A stretch of 64,000 bases of DNA from the NCBI GenBank assembly GCA_040954595.2, contig CM082581.2, forward strand, positions 9,176,001 through 9,240,000. Direction: 5' to 3'. Each line of letters starts with the position of its first letter. Positions within the stretch are counted from its first letter, which is position 1. Position numbers and translations under genes: made by a program. The notes beneath the pieces are model-generated. The model was not told the DNA's origin and ran no database searches. It saw nothing but the letters and a program-made list of their open reading frames with translations. Of this stretch, positions 40,393-53,563 are shown one piece after another. The stretch is from Balanoglossus misakiensis. Lineage: Eukaryota; Hemichordata.

Positions 40393-43300
40393 ATCATGAT
40401 TGATTTGCGATTATATTCGTTGAAAAGGAGAGATAAACCGCATCACATGCAAAACGTGCTTTGGGTTTCGGAAACAAAAAAAAATATGCTGTGTTTTATA
40501 CTAGGGGTCAGGTGATAGATTCCCATGCTATTTATAAACTTCTCCTCAGTCTGATTGATTTTTATGTCATTTTCTGCATTGTCTATGATTTAGAATATTG
40601 ATTTTCGCCCCCGAGTGTCACTTCACAAACAGCGGGAATCAAAATTAATTTCATACAACCTCCCACGTGATATAACGCCAAATATGATTTCATTGCAGGT
40701 GTGTGAAAAACACACCGCGGCAAACTTCTATTCGTTGTTGGTCACGGAGCATGAAATCTGAACTGACGCTTTTGCACAATAATTTCGCGGCTCGTATAAA
40801 GCCACGACATTAACTTCAACAACTCCGCGTTCGACAGAATTTCATGTTTTAATGGCCTTGTAAAACGCCTGTTTAGAAGAAAATGCAAACGTCGTTGCAG
40901 AATAGAAAAATAATGGACGACGTATAGCAAAGTGTATACATGAGATTCATGCGACCATATCCTTCATACACATCGAACCCAACCCTCATGCCAAAATTTG
41001 TATTTTCCGCATTTTACGTGCGCAGTTTGGTCTTGAATCTGCTTGACATAATAACCTCCTTTGAAAATGTCTATATCGAAGAAAAAAATATTCGAGAGAG
41101 AGTATTCGCCTTGTGGACATACGCCGACAGAGGTTTTCGTTTGCTTGCTCACTGTTTGCGATTGAAACGGTAATAGACTTGTCTATGGCAGCAATGCATT
41201 GCCAGTTACATAGGTCAAACAATGTTATTGCAAAAACACCTGATACAAAACCTATTCCATTCCCCCCACAAGAACCACACATACGTGACTTGTATTCAGA
41301 GTAGGCAGCGCAAGACTTGAAATTTCTCGCCGACTCATCGGCATTCATTTGTGATCGCACTGATATGGTTGAAATAACCTTGATTTTAATCCGCGAGTTT
41401 TTTTTTTTCGAATTTAATTCCAATCCATCTTCTTCATTTGGCCGAATGCACTTGATATTTGATGATACGGATGTACAACGATAATGGCGAATGCCGCGTC
41501 GCAGACAGGGGAAGCGCTTGATTCCGGACAGACGACCGGTGTTCGGCGCCACAAGTAATGTCCTTGTCCTGACAAGAGATGTCAGCGATTATCGTCAAAT
41601 ATTGTCTGTGGAAGTGTGTAGGTTAGTACCGGCTTTCACAGCGGCATTCGCCACCAGTTCGCCTCAGATCGTCAGTTTGACTGTAGTTTTCAGTACAGTC
41701 ACGTGCCAACGCTTTCTAGCGGTAGCTGATTCATCGTATATACCTGACTGAAAACAGCACTTTTTTTCTCTTTCCAAGACAGCGACTCCGTGTTACGTAT
41801 GTTGGGCTGGTTCGTGGAAGAGGGCATGCAGACCGTACATATATATATATACTCACTGAAGCATGGCAAAGTGTCATTAAGGAACCACGGATATTTGCCT
41901 GTAAGTCGAGCGAGCACCCAACACTGGCACAATAAGCGATCTTCATTTCCATCACGTAAGGTCCATTAAGGCCTTACAATATTTGATAGCTGAAGTCGGC
42001 AGTACATTGGAGTGTAGTCTGTTGATTACGTTGTGACTGACGACAGGGAAATAGCCAAAGAATGGGTTCCCGCGTGTTTCCTCTGTACCACACGCTGTCC
42101 TCAGACAGGGAAAGCTTGTGACTAACCTGGTAAATAATACACGGAATAAACTCCTGCCAATCTAAATTATGGAGAAGTATATCCAGAACAGTCGGGCTGG
42201 GATAAAAAACACGGTATTAATAGTTAAAATAGGGCTTGTTGATGTACAGAAAGTGGAAGATAAACTGTTGATGGAAAAAGTCGATGGAAAAAAAGCATGA
42301 TTGTTTATTTTAATACTGGTGTCTGAAGTTCTGAATTATTGTGCCTGTGTTGGTGGAATTTTAAAACATTTTCTTCAAATAGCCTGCTTGTTTCTGTCGT
42401 CGACGTTTTAAAACTGACAAGGACATTCCCTTGGAAGATTGCCTTCCAGAAGGCTTTGCAACCATTCGTTCATTTTCAACCTAAAACATGTGTCAGTGTT
42501 TCTATGGGCAACCAAATTAATACCGTTACTTCTAGATCTCCTTGAAGTAACGGCCGGATACTTCGTAAGATTACAAAAGGGAATTACTCAATGTTTCGGA
42601 GAGCTACGATAATGAAAAAGGGGGAAGAACAGGCTGTTTTCAAATAAGCGAGTAACATACCCTTTTGTAAAGATCATTCTCAAGTTAAAGTAATTATTTC
42701 GGTTGGAAGAAAATACACGCACAACCTTGCAAAAAATGGCGGCCACAGAAAAATGTGCTCTGACTATACTTCCCACCCCTCTGGCACAAAATGGTTCTTC
42801 CCTTACATGCTTTCTAGTTGATGCTCGTTTACGATTCCTACTAACCTTGTCTTGCAGACGATACTCAGGCTGGCATAGTGTGATTTTGTATCGAACTAAA
42901 GATTTGTGCGACCTGTACCTCATAAGCCTTTTCTATAATATTTCTCTTACGTATCAATAAATAAATGTTCGTGGATAGATTTGCGACTTCAATCTACTGT
43001 AAGCCATGCTTGCAATAATACCCGAATGCAAGCAAGGGGGGAAGGGTCATTAACGTGCAAGTGAGATAACTGTGGACGCTAACGTGATCAGTGGGGAAAA
43101 TCATCCTTTCGCGTGTAACAGTCGAACAAACGGGTTAATCCGCACACACTTGTTATTATTGAATGGTGGTTATTAAATTCTTGAGTCCAATTACTTTCGC
43201 TTGTATGCCGCGCCCGACTTTGAATAGAAATGTCTCGCGGGCTGGGGAATTTGTTCGCCTGTGAAAGCGGCAACAGATATCGTTTGCTTGATGAATGGCG

Positions 43301-43510
43301 GAACGGCGTTCTCATCTCTCTTGTTAACCTTTAAGTATTGCCACTATCTCCAAGCTCATCAACGTTCGTTGCTGTGTGGATAATAGATGTTATATCTTCT
43401 GTTTCCTGTACCGGTGGCATATACGCATGCATAGTCACACACATGTACACGCATATATGCATCCACGCACGCACGCACAAATATGCACGCTTGCATGCTT
43501 GCACTCTTGC

Positions 43511-43584
43511 TTGTCTGCCTGTCTGTCTGCCGGCATACATTAGCATCCATCCATCCATCCATCCATCCATCCATCCATCCATCC

Positions 43585-43628
<44 letters not shown>

Positions 43629-43632
43629 GGGC
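43511..43632. repeat. Compound TCTG / CATC / CAGA microsatellite
   Basis: A TCTG/TGCC block at 43511-43532 is followed by CATC units at 43544-43584 and AGAC units at 43585-43628. The outer blocks are approximate reverse complements of each other, so the array can form a hairpin with the CATC block in the loop. Open frames across it are repeat artefacts. Confidence 0.9.
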
Positions 43633-46600
43633 AGGCACGCACGCACGAACACGCGCATAAAGCGTGAAATGAAATAACCTCAATTTTAATCAGTCTTAAG
43701 TACTCATTGTGTACTAGTGATCTCGTGTGATCCGTTCTTCCCTTTGACATTCACGATGACCATGATTAGTCAATCGCAGATGCTGCGTGTATGGCGAGAG
43801 AACATTCATGCAGTCATTTCATTTGACTGCATGGGGTAAAAACACGAGTTTCAATCGTCCAAAGCTGAATGTCTGCGATGCAGTATGCACTTCAGTATTG
43901 ACCAGGTGATAAGCTTTCTGTCTGGGGATTAACGGACGTGATCAACTATGCGCTAATTAGTTGTCCGGAGATCAAGAACAACAGTAAATTCTAGCGTTCA
44001 CTCTTGCACACACTGAAATGACACGCATGAAAGCGTCCTCGAGGGGCAGAAATCCGTGATGGGCAATCGTAAAAGAATACCACAGATGCTCCTTCCTATA
44101 GGTCGCGACACCCAGGTCTTTTAATGATTGCGAAGTTCTGTTGGGAAAGAAGGAATTGCAAAGGCGTGTGATTAACAGCCGCGTCAGGGACCGAGTGTGG
44201 TTTCGGAAATGGGGAAGTGATCGACTAGCTTTTAAAGTTTATGATGGTTGATTTATTGGAAACCGCATTGTCATTACGTGAAACGCGTGTTTCTTATGGC
44301 CGGCAGTTAAAATTGATTATGAAGAACAGGTTGCTGAGGTTCGTTTGTCTGAGAGCAGAGAGCTAACAAAGCCTTATTTAGGATGTCTTGTCGAGCGCAG
44401 ATATAAATTTATTAGCAGCACTTATTAGCTGTGGTTATGAAGGTGTAAATCTCAACTACTTCCCGTCTGCTTTAAGTGTTTACTCTGTAGGGAAACTAAT
44501 AATCCTTTCGCACCGTTTACAACGCTGGCTTATCGTTGCTATGAGCCGATGCTTCGAACACAACCGACAGAAATCGGAATATGTAATGTGTATCTTGGAT
44601 CTGTTATACGTGTAGCACTTACAACACCAGGCTTTCATGAAACCTCGCAACGTTTCCTCGGTGTATCCATGGCATTTAGTATTTGAAGCCGTGTAATGTT
44701 CGTCATTCTGAATTTAGCAAGGTTCTGCTTCCCTTTACCCGTTCACGACATCACGTCTGCACTGTGTTCGTTTAGCAGAACACAAAAGAAATTCTTGGGC
44801 GATATGCGGTTCCTTTGTCGTCTGCTGGGTTTTTTTGCATCGCCGGGGGTATACCTAAAAGCCCTCAAACGAACACACAAAACGTGATTTCATAGTATCG
44901 CAAGCAATGCTATCAGTAAAATTTATCGTCGTTTTTCTTATTCTACGTAGCCATGACTACGACTTTTTTGTCAAGCTTGCCGTTTCTATGCTTGTATTTT
45001 AGACACTACCCTAACGATAACAGATGTTTTCATTTCTCTTACCACAACCAGAATGGCAAAAAATCGAGTATCTGTACCAGGTAAACATTCGAATACTATT
45101 TCGCTATGTAAGCTTATGCCCCAGATTCTGCCATGGTTTCAAACTGTAACCGGTAAGCACCATGTTTTATTTTGCCTATCGTTGATTACACTACACCGAA
45201 CTATCTGTTATTGTTTGAAAACGGTTGGGACATATTAGTATTTCCTAATTGTGCTCAGGTGTCCGAAGAGAACGACAATGCAAGCATTTAACGACCGCAT
45301 AAAGTCGACTCATATGTTCAAAGAATTCCTTGAGACCGCGCGGAGTGCTTAATTAACGACGCTCAAGCGCAGACATCCCTCCCTTATCGCCAATTGGAAC
45401 ACGACCTGGAGGTACTCATCTATTCGCAGAATTTAAAGTTCTAGGCCGACTATTCAAATTCGCAAAAAAAGGTTACGTTCGTGACAAAGAACTGCGCTCC
45501 TGGGACGAGTGTAATGAACGATGATTGCGGCTTTGGGCGGGAAGGGCTCGGTATCCATGGTGATTAGCTGTTTTAATCTGTAATTATCAAGTGACAGGCC
45601 ATCACTAAACTTTGAACGAGTCCCATTCAAACCGATGCTTTTCGATCTATGCTATGGAAGTCAGGGGGACGTTGTTAATCGTCAGACAGCCTTCTATACT
45701 ACAAGCCATCATTCTCCATCTTTTGATTTCAATGGCCGTCGCCAGAGAATCCGAAAGAAATTCTGCAGAGAACAGGCGCCACACGCAAATTGAGCGTCAC
45801 GCTAGACTATTTCTGTCATCCGTACTTGTGCATGGCTTTCAGTTGCCTATGTTGAAGTTGAACGGCGGATGTATACATTATTCATAAGTAGGTGTAATCC
45901 GGGTGATTTGGTATTAAAAGATGGATTCTGGCGAATTATCGCCAAATAATCACAAAATCTGTAACCCGCCAAGTATTTTACGGTTTCTTCAAGTAATGCA
46001 CATAAATAATGCATGCTGTTGGTGTCTGTAAATAAGTCTGCCTGCCTGCTTGTCTGTCTGTCTGGTTTGGGCTGCAAGATACCGAAGGATGTTCCTTCTT
46101 CCTTCTTTTACAAAATAAACAGCATTTGAACATCTTTTCTATCCAACCCGCCACTTCAGATGGGAAAACAGAAATGCCATCTCTTTGCTTGGGTGACTTG
46201 CCTTTGAAGCATCAACGGCAATCGTCTCTATATACCTTCCGTTTTCGGCAATCAGCGGAGATAAGGAAGGTTGTCGTGCGCACATGCACCGGCCTGTGAG
46301 TGTGAGTCGCACACAAACAGGGCCGCCCTGGCTGATTGGCGCATTTAGTTGGCCATTTTGCCCCGTGGCTTCAAGCAGAACCTTTCGGGCAGAAGTTAAG
46401 CATTGCCCATCTAGTGCCTGAGTCACGTAGAATGTTCATTTGACACTCTTTTCCCCTCCCTCTCTCATCGCCAATCATCGAATTGTGGTTTTATCTTGTG
46501 ATAATAGTGGTTCGTGTAACATTAAACACATATAACCTTTTTGTGGCAAAACAAACCTGACGTAGTGCAAATGACAGGAATACAACGCAGAATCCTGGAA

Positions 46601-46897
46601 CTGAACGTTGAACTTTTTTTCCAGATTTCGCAGTTCAAGAGATTTAACATTTTGAATACATATGGGATTAAGATAAAATCCTAAGACATTACTCTTCCTT
46701 TCCACATCTATTGATTTTTGCCAGTCCGTTTCATGCATCTACCATTTTATGCCTCTGACACGCTAATCTAATATACCCGTTGCTATGGGAATTAACCAAG
46801 TCTCGCGAGATCTCGCAATGAGCGGGAAATCGTCACAACGCCATCTACGACCAGTATTGTTACATACACGTAATAGCCCATCACTACGTTGCGGCCT

Positions 46898-46917
46898 CGT
46901 CAACTCAACTCAACTGA
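46898..46917. repeat. Short CAACT repeat
   Basis: Three CAACT-type units lie in a row. This is a minor simple repeat. Confidence 0.6.
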
Positions 46918-47150
46918 ATGTTGATCGCCAAAGACGGGTTCACTGAGGTCTACTCATTTTGTGAACCACTTGCATATATGCGTTCATAAAAAGGGTCGCA
47001 TACTATCGCTAACTTGATTTTATTACTGAATAGAGATATTCAAAGGAAATCTCCATTTCCGGTTTCATTTACTTCACTTGCCGGCCTCTCAAGTATTCCT
47101 GGCCTTGGGAGGAGACACAGACGAAAAGAATGCTAGTTCCTAACGAATGT

Positions 47151-47216
47151 TGACCTCATCTGAACTATGGGGACGCATGGTCTTTGACCTCACCTGAACT
47201 AGGGACGCATGGCCTT
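47151..47216. repeat. Tandem duplication, about 33-bp unit
   Basis: Two neighbouring units (47151-47184 and 47185-47216) share TGACCTCA, CTGAACTA, GGGACGCATGG and CTT. A weaker partial third copy may follow to about 47238. It is a minisatellite-like local duplication. Confidence 0.75.
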
Positions 47217-50200
47217 GAATCAGTCACCCGAACCATGAGTATGTACGCACTTGTTTGATGTTGCTCTAGCTAGACTGTTTGAATTTCTTCATTCGATTAC
47301 CTCTAATGACAACCAAAGTACAGCTGATTGACCCCCTCCGTGATCGCTAACACTGTTCTGACGAACTGAATGTTGATTGCCGAAAGACGCACAACAACGG
47401 GAAGCCAAGTTATCGAGCGTTCTTTCCAAAGAATTTACTGGACTGGAATCATTCAATATATTTCGCCGTGAGCACAATTTATGTGGAATAGTAGTTGGGA
47501 ATTACCCATATTTCGACTTTCCCCTGTGTGTTCTGATAGTTGATCTGAGAGTATTAAAACCCACAAATGTCACATTGAAGGACTTACATATTACAATATT
47601 AAATTTTGTTAGTGCCATGACTGTTTAACGCGGTATATCTAAACGAACGATGAGGGTTGAACTATCTAGAAATATAAACAAAAACACGGCGTATGGGTGT
47701 AACTAGAATAAGGTTATTAAATTGTCGTAGGAAACAGAATAAACGGCAACCTTGAATTTGTCTCTCTTACCAGATTCTCTGTTTGGCGCTTTCAGCACGA
47801 CTTTCCAAGTAGTCACAACTCGTATCAGACTATTGCCAGAAACACACATGATGGTAGCTCAAGGGCCCTAACCCTAAATGTGAGTATCGATGGGGCGAGT
47901 GACGCCACGAAGATACAGACTGTCTTTGAATAATGAGGATTTTTTATATATAAAAACATACGTCGTCACTGTGTCGAAACAGCTCGCAGCAACTGTTGGT
48001 GATGACGAAAAAGATGTGTTCATCATTCGCAGTCGATGGTCCACCTTTGTATGACGTGGTATTTGTTTTTAAACGTGTTTATGATCAACAACAGAAAATA
48101 TGTGATTATTACAGACTCGGTATAGTGGCGTCTTTTCATGTTCTTTTCGGCCCCGATCTGAAACCCTTTTTCGCCATTTGAGAGTTAATTTGTTGGCCAA
48201 GCCGAATTTCATTGAATGATTTACGGGTTCACGGCATAATGAACCAATATTATGTGAAAATGATTTTTTGTACATTGTCGCGAGTTTTTATCTTAATATG
48301 TGCTATGTGGTTAATATAACACCTACAGAGTATATAAAGTGTTATTTCGATAACGCCTCGAGGTGTGTGTTGGGGAATATAGAGCTGAAAATGTGTTGTG
48401 ATACTTGACTTCTTCAAGGTTTACTGCGGTTGGATAGCCTTCTCTAACAGATGACTCTACTCCGCCGCTCATGCAGCGAATAGAAAAAATCGATCAAAGC
48501 ACGAATTCACCCCTTGTTTGTACATATAACGCAGCGTTTGCTTAAATTGTAAAGTGGGTCTGTCAAGCCTAGATAATCGAAATACTCTTGAAGTTTTATT
48601 CTGGTGGTGTGTTTTCCTTCTGCTGCCATTCACGATTTGCTTCAATGCTACGTGTCGTTTTAACCCAAGCATGTGACACACTTTTTAAAGGCGACATCTT
48701 AACAGTATATAAACTGCATTAGAGCCCGGGGGTGTCGCTTAGCTTTTAAAATGAGATGAAACTAAAAGATATTGCAGACGTTTTGCTTGTTTTAGTTCAA
48801 TATGTAGCAGTTCGCGATCACTATCCCTTTGAGTAGAATGTTATCGTAGCGCGAGAAACTTAATTAGTCAAATCGCAAAACCAGGTGAAAGTGGCTATCA
48901 AGGATTTCCATGACTAGGCGTCCGTGATCTGGAGCCAACTTGATGAAATAAAACACAAAATCAACACGGAGCAGAGTATCTATATTTGCCTGCGTCATCG
49001 GTCATTGGTCTGTGAAAATATCTAGAGCACTTGTTTTTTGTTTCTATTGCAATCGGTAATTATTGTCCACTTATCACAGCACACTACACAGCCCTGACAT
49101 GTCTTACAAAGGCTGAATGTGTTTGAAGCAATTTCCTTTTCGGTCGAATTGAAAATTCCCAAGAGGCGGTTTTTCTCCGAGCCGCCGCGAAACATGACAC
49201 CAACATTTGCGGTTTCTTGTCTCTTTTCGTTACCATGGCGACCAGGATGACGGAGACGGCCGGTGTCACACTGAGTTAAAACGCACGTCACCTTGTTAGC
49301 GCCATGCACGACTTCGTGACACACGACTTCGGGTTTGTGGTGGTTTTGCTTTTTTACGAAATGTCGCGCGTCAACTTCGGGAGGATTTGAAAATTTAGGG
49401 TTGCTATTGCTAGCGCAACTGTTTGCCATTCACTAAAAATCTGTTGGCTATACTGTTTTTCTATTTTGCACAGATGACCGTATTCATGTACCTTTAAAAA
49501 GTTACAATTTACATATGTATAATTAAAATGGCTCTTCCAAATCTTCTTATGACCTTCTGGTGGCGCACATTTTCGTGTGGCCACCCAAGTGAAACTCCGT
49601 CATTGGCTAAATCTCCACCTCCCACGGTAAATGTGGATAAATTTACATATAGATGATCATATATACCTTAAATACAAAATGTATATTCAACCCATATATA
49701 CCTTAAATATATTCAGCTCCTTTCCTTTCAACGACACAAAGCGAGAGGCGGGTTAACTTACGGAAAGACCGCGAACGATGCTTGCTTTATTTTGAGAGAG
49801 GGAACTGTCGCTATGGTGACACCAGTCTACCCCAGTGGTAAAATGTACGACGGTAGTGCGCTCAACTGGTTATTCATGCCTATTATATCAATTTGAGTTT
49901 CAGCAATCTGGCGTTTATACGTCACAGAGCTAATTTGCCATTGGGTCGGCTTCTCCTATCTTTAAGTTTATCATCCAGGCGTTTTAATACCGATTCAATT
50001 TCAGAAAGGAATGACATCTTCGATCAAATAGTTTACACAGACAAGTCGACGATTCAACAGTTGTCCAACTGTGCACATGCGGTGTTTAGTATCCAACTAA
50101 AAAGTACATTTGCGTGTATTCCAATCAAGGTAGGCTTTCCAAGATTACCACTGAACGAGCGTGGACCGAAATTTGATTATTCAAAAAGGTCATTCTCTCG

Positions 50201-53200
50201 GTGAGGTAATCCCGTCAAGGCTTGTAAGGAAATCTGATTTGACGCCAATTACCGATGAGAAGTGGGTTTAATGTCGAAATCCAAAATAGGCCGAAAAATT
50301 GGCAACAAGTCCTATATACATGGCAGTGGATTATTTGCTGCTCTATGAAGACGCGTCTCCTTTGGAAAAAGTGATGCTTGGTGACACGTGAAAGATTAGT
50401 CCATTTCCCTAAAAAAAGAGTCGGAAATCGTGATTTCGTGCTAAACCTCGTACTATTTAACGGCTTAGAGACACCTGATCTGTGCTGTTGGCGTAATATT
50501 CGTAGAGTTTACTTTTTGATGTGTTTCAATAATTTTGTCTCGCGCAATACAGCGATCTGTTAAATAGTCATCTATTCAAATTCTATTCCAGTAAGTCGTC
50601 AACCTTTTTTACCCGCAATGCAAGTATTATCATTATTGTGATTTGACCCCCTAGCACGACGTAAAACCCTATTTACGATAGCAAGAATTCGCGGCGATGT
50701 TTTCTGAACTAAGAGCTTCCCAACAGTTCGTCATTTCAAATGAAATAATAGTTTAAGTTCAGCGTCTATTTACAACACCTTACCCGAGGGCAAATTACAT
50801 GTCAGCGTAGTTTCGATAAAGATAAAATCCAATTTCTATCTGTCAACTTTTTAATGATTTCTGGCCCACCTTTGAGTAGTCTCCCATCAGAAGTTGAGCA
50901 GAACCACACATTCTTGGCTCTTTCGTGATGGATGTGTAATCTTAAAAGAATAGGTCACCTTCAACTGACATTATTTTGGGTATTATCACGCCGTGTGATA
51001 AAACGTGTTTACGTCGCTGAATGACAGAAAATGATTTGTCGTCAGGTCTGTAATCAAAAACATCTCGAAGATATACGAGATCAATATTCGATGACACAAT
51101 TTATAGAATACACTACATAATAAGTCTTCTTGATTCACATTCATGTAAGCAGTGTGTGTATAGAGAGCAATAACTCAAGATCCACAATGTCTCTGTAAGC
51201 ATGCCAGACAGAAATAATTTCTCACATTAAAGACAAATGGCGAAAAATGGTCAAAGATGGCGATGACAACTCTTTTTCGCCTTCAATCATTTTCATAATC
51301 AAAGGCGGTGTGCGGGAAACTAGCTAAAACTCTAGTAGCTGTATCTTTGTGGCTAATTGCATTAGATACACAGAACAATATACTGGGGAAAATAGCCAGC
51401 TGATGAATGTCTCCTTCAAGTAAGTGCACTTGTCGTGAGTCAATGACGTATTACTTCATGAGCGAAGCATAATAGTATTAAGTATGACTCTACCCTGATT
51501 GGTACTTTTAAAATTGTTCTGTGGCGGACCAGGCATTTTTCCTGCCATGTATGATAGCGATTACTGGGACCAATGTTAATGTCATATATGCTCTCGAGTC
51601 GCCTCGGGATTTACTTTTAGCTTAACGGTCGGTGTTCCGGTTCTTACTCTATTTCCCGGGTCCCTCGGCGCAACTGAATCGATAGGCTGGTGTGAATTTA
51701 CGTAAGCTGACGCACGCATTTGCGACTTCGATGTATGCTGACGTATGATGCATTCGTGTCCAAATTTGCAAGGTGCGTATCGCAGGTACGGAAAGCCTAC
51801 TCTCTTCGATTTTTAGCGAGAATGCTAAAACGCGTTTTAAAATTTCACCGATAATCTTCACAATATTAATCTTCTCTCTATCAATGCACTCCGCTCAAAG
51901 AAAACATCGTCGAGGAAAAGCGTTAACACGCGAAACTTTTTTAACTGCCCCGAGGCCACCGCCAAAAGACATCCCATGCAGAGCGCCGATGAATTAAATA
52001 AATACATTAAAACCGGTCTTTGCATAATGATTTCTGCTCTGAAACCGTTCTATGCCTCCTACTGGTATTCCCCGTGGGTGTAAGAATTGCTCGCAAATGG
52101 AGCACTTCGTTCAGGAGAACACGCAACACAATCGCCCCTCGGGAACGGGTACACTTAGAAATTCGAACCAGAATTCGAATATTATCGAACCGTAGATATG
52201 ACTGCTACACACCTGAGTTCCCTTAATAGATAAGCCTCACAATTAATCAGGGCGCGAATCTTCAGCTCTCTTTACCAGAGAGACTGCAGACACGATAACC
52301 TTTGCGTTTGTGATAAAAAAAAACACAGAGCTGTGAAATTTCGTGGTTTTATTTTTGATGACGGTAATCCGACAGTGTCAAGTTGAGCAGGCTTCGGTTT
52401 TGACAAGTAACATTTGAACCTCTCTTCTCCGAGTTCGATAAAGACGAACCTACTTCAAGCATAAGCAGTGCCTATAACATCCATATTGTACCGTTTCCAT
52501 GGTAACCTTTACTCAAAGTGATGGGAGTCATAATTCTCACTTTTTTTCTGGTAGCATTGTAAAGTTAGGCAACTGGATACCTAAAGGTATATCGAGGAAC
52601 AAGGTTGCTCCGCTGGCTATAGTCTTGTCTGTTTAACAAGATGCTTTTAATAGCATAATAACATTGTTTGAATATTGACCAGTTATATGAGACGCGTGAC
52701 CTTGTGCATTCGAGATGCGGTTTCGTAATCCCTTTCAAAGGAAGTTCAATATCAAGAAACACGATCTCGAACCTCAAGGAACGTTATCAGATCATCGCGA
52801 CATCATTAGCGAGTAAGCTTTATTGCATAGGCAATCGAACTTTTCGTATACGCCTAGCCTACAGGTCGTCGCTCAAAGAGTTGCACGTTCTAATAAGACG
52901 TATACCATAATATTTGGCGCCACTGCGTACAGTAAAGCATTCAAATTAATTAAGACCGCAAGTAAAAACGCAGTAAAGACCTGATATATCACGACACAGT
53001 ACAGAACCAATAGACCCTAGAGAAACTATAGAACCAATAGTCGCGTGATTCGCCATAAATGGATGGAAAGAATTTGGTCCGTAATAGGCTGAGGCAGAAA
53101 TAGCATAATGATGCGAGTTCACTATGTGAGACTTGGTGATACCGTGTAAAAGATAAGAAGTTACATCATCACGATTCAGTGAAGAGTTCGTCGTCACCAT

Positions 53201-53535
53201 GGCAGCACCGGTTATTTAATTTGGGGTCTGTGATCACCGGGAGATTTTCGTGTCAGTGGGTGAGCAGTATAAACTGCCTTCTCTAAGACTTATCATTTCC
53301 GGATGGAGTGGAAATTTTCCCCCGTCTTGCCAGACTGCCACTTCGCGTGAGCCATGTTGAGCGTGAGCTGTCTTTATCCACGGGCAACTCCAATAATTGT
53401 AAATTGAGTCAACGCTGCAAAATGCACGTAGGTTGCAGGTTAGTAAGTTATTAAATGTTTGGAATCCTGTTGCAACGTGGGTATTTTATGTGATATTAAA
53501 ATATATAATTTCGGTTTAAGTTTGCTTTGATTTTT

Positions 53536-53563
53536 TAAATTTAATTTAATTTAATTTAATTTG
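53536..53563. repeat. TTTAA pentanucleotide repeat
   Basis: About five TTTAA/AATTT units in a row in AT-rich DNA. Confidence 0.85.

Noticed and set aside
40986-41552. 188-codon minus-strand frame
   Set aside because: It shows no domain, no coding-like composition and no splice context; it is probably chance, although a young gene cannot be excluded.
43331-43750. 139-codon minus-strand and 109-codon plus-strand frames
   Set aside because: They run through the TCTG/CATC/CAGA microsatellite and consist of its repeated residues.
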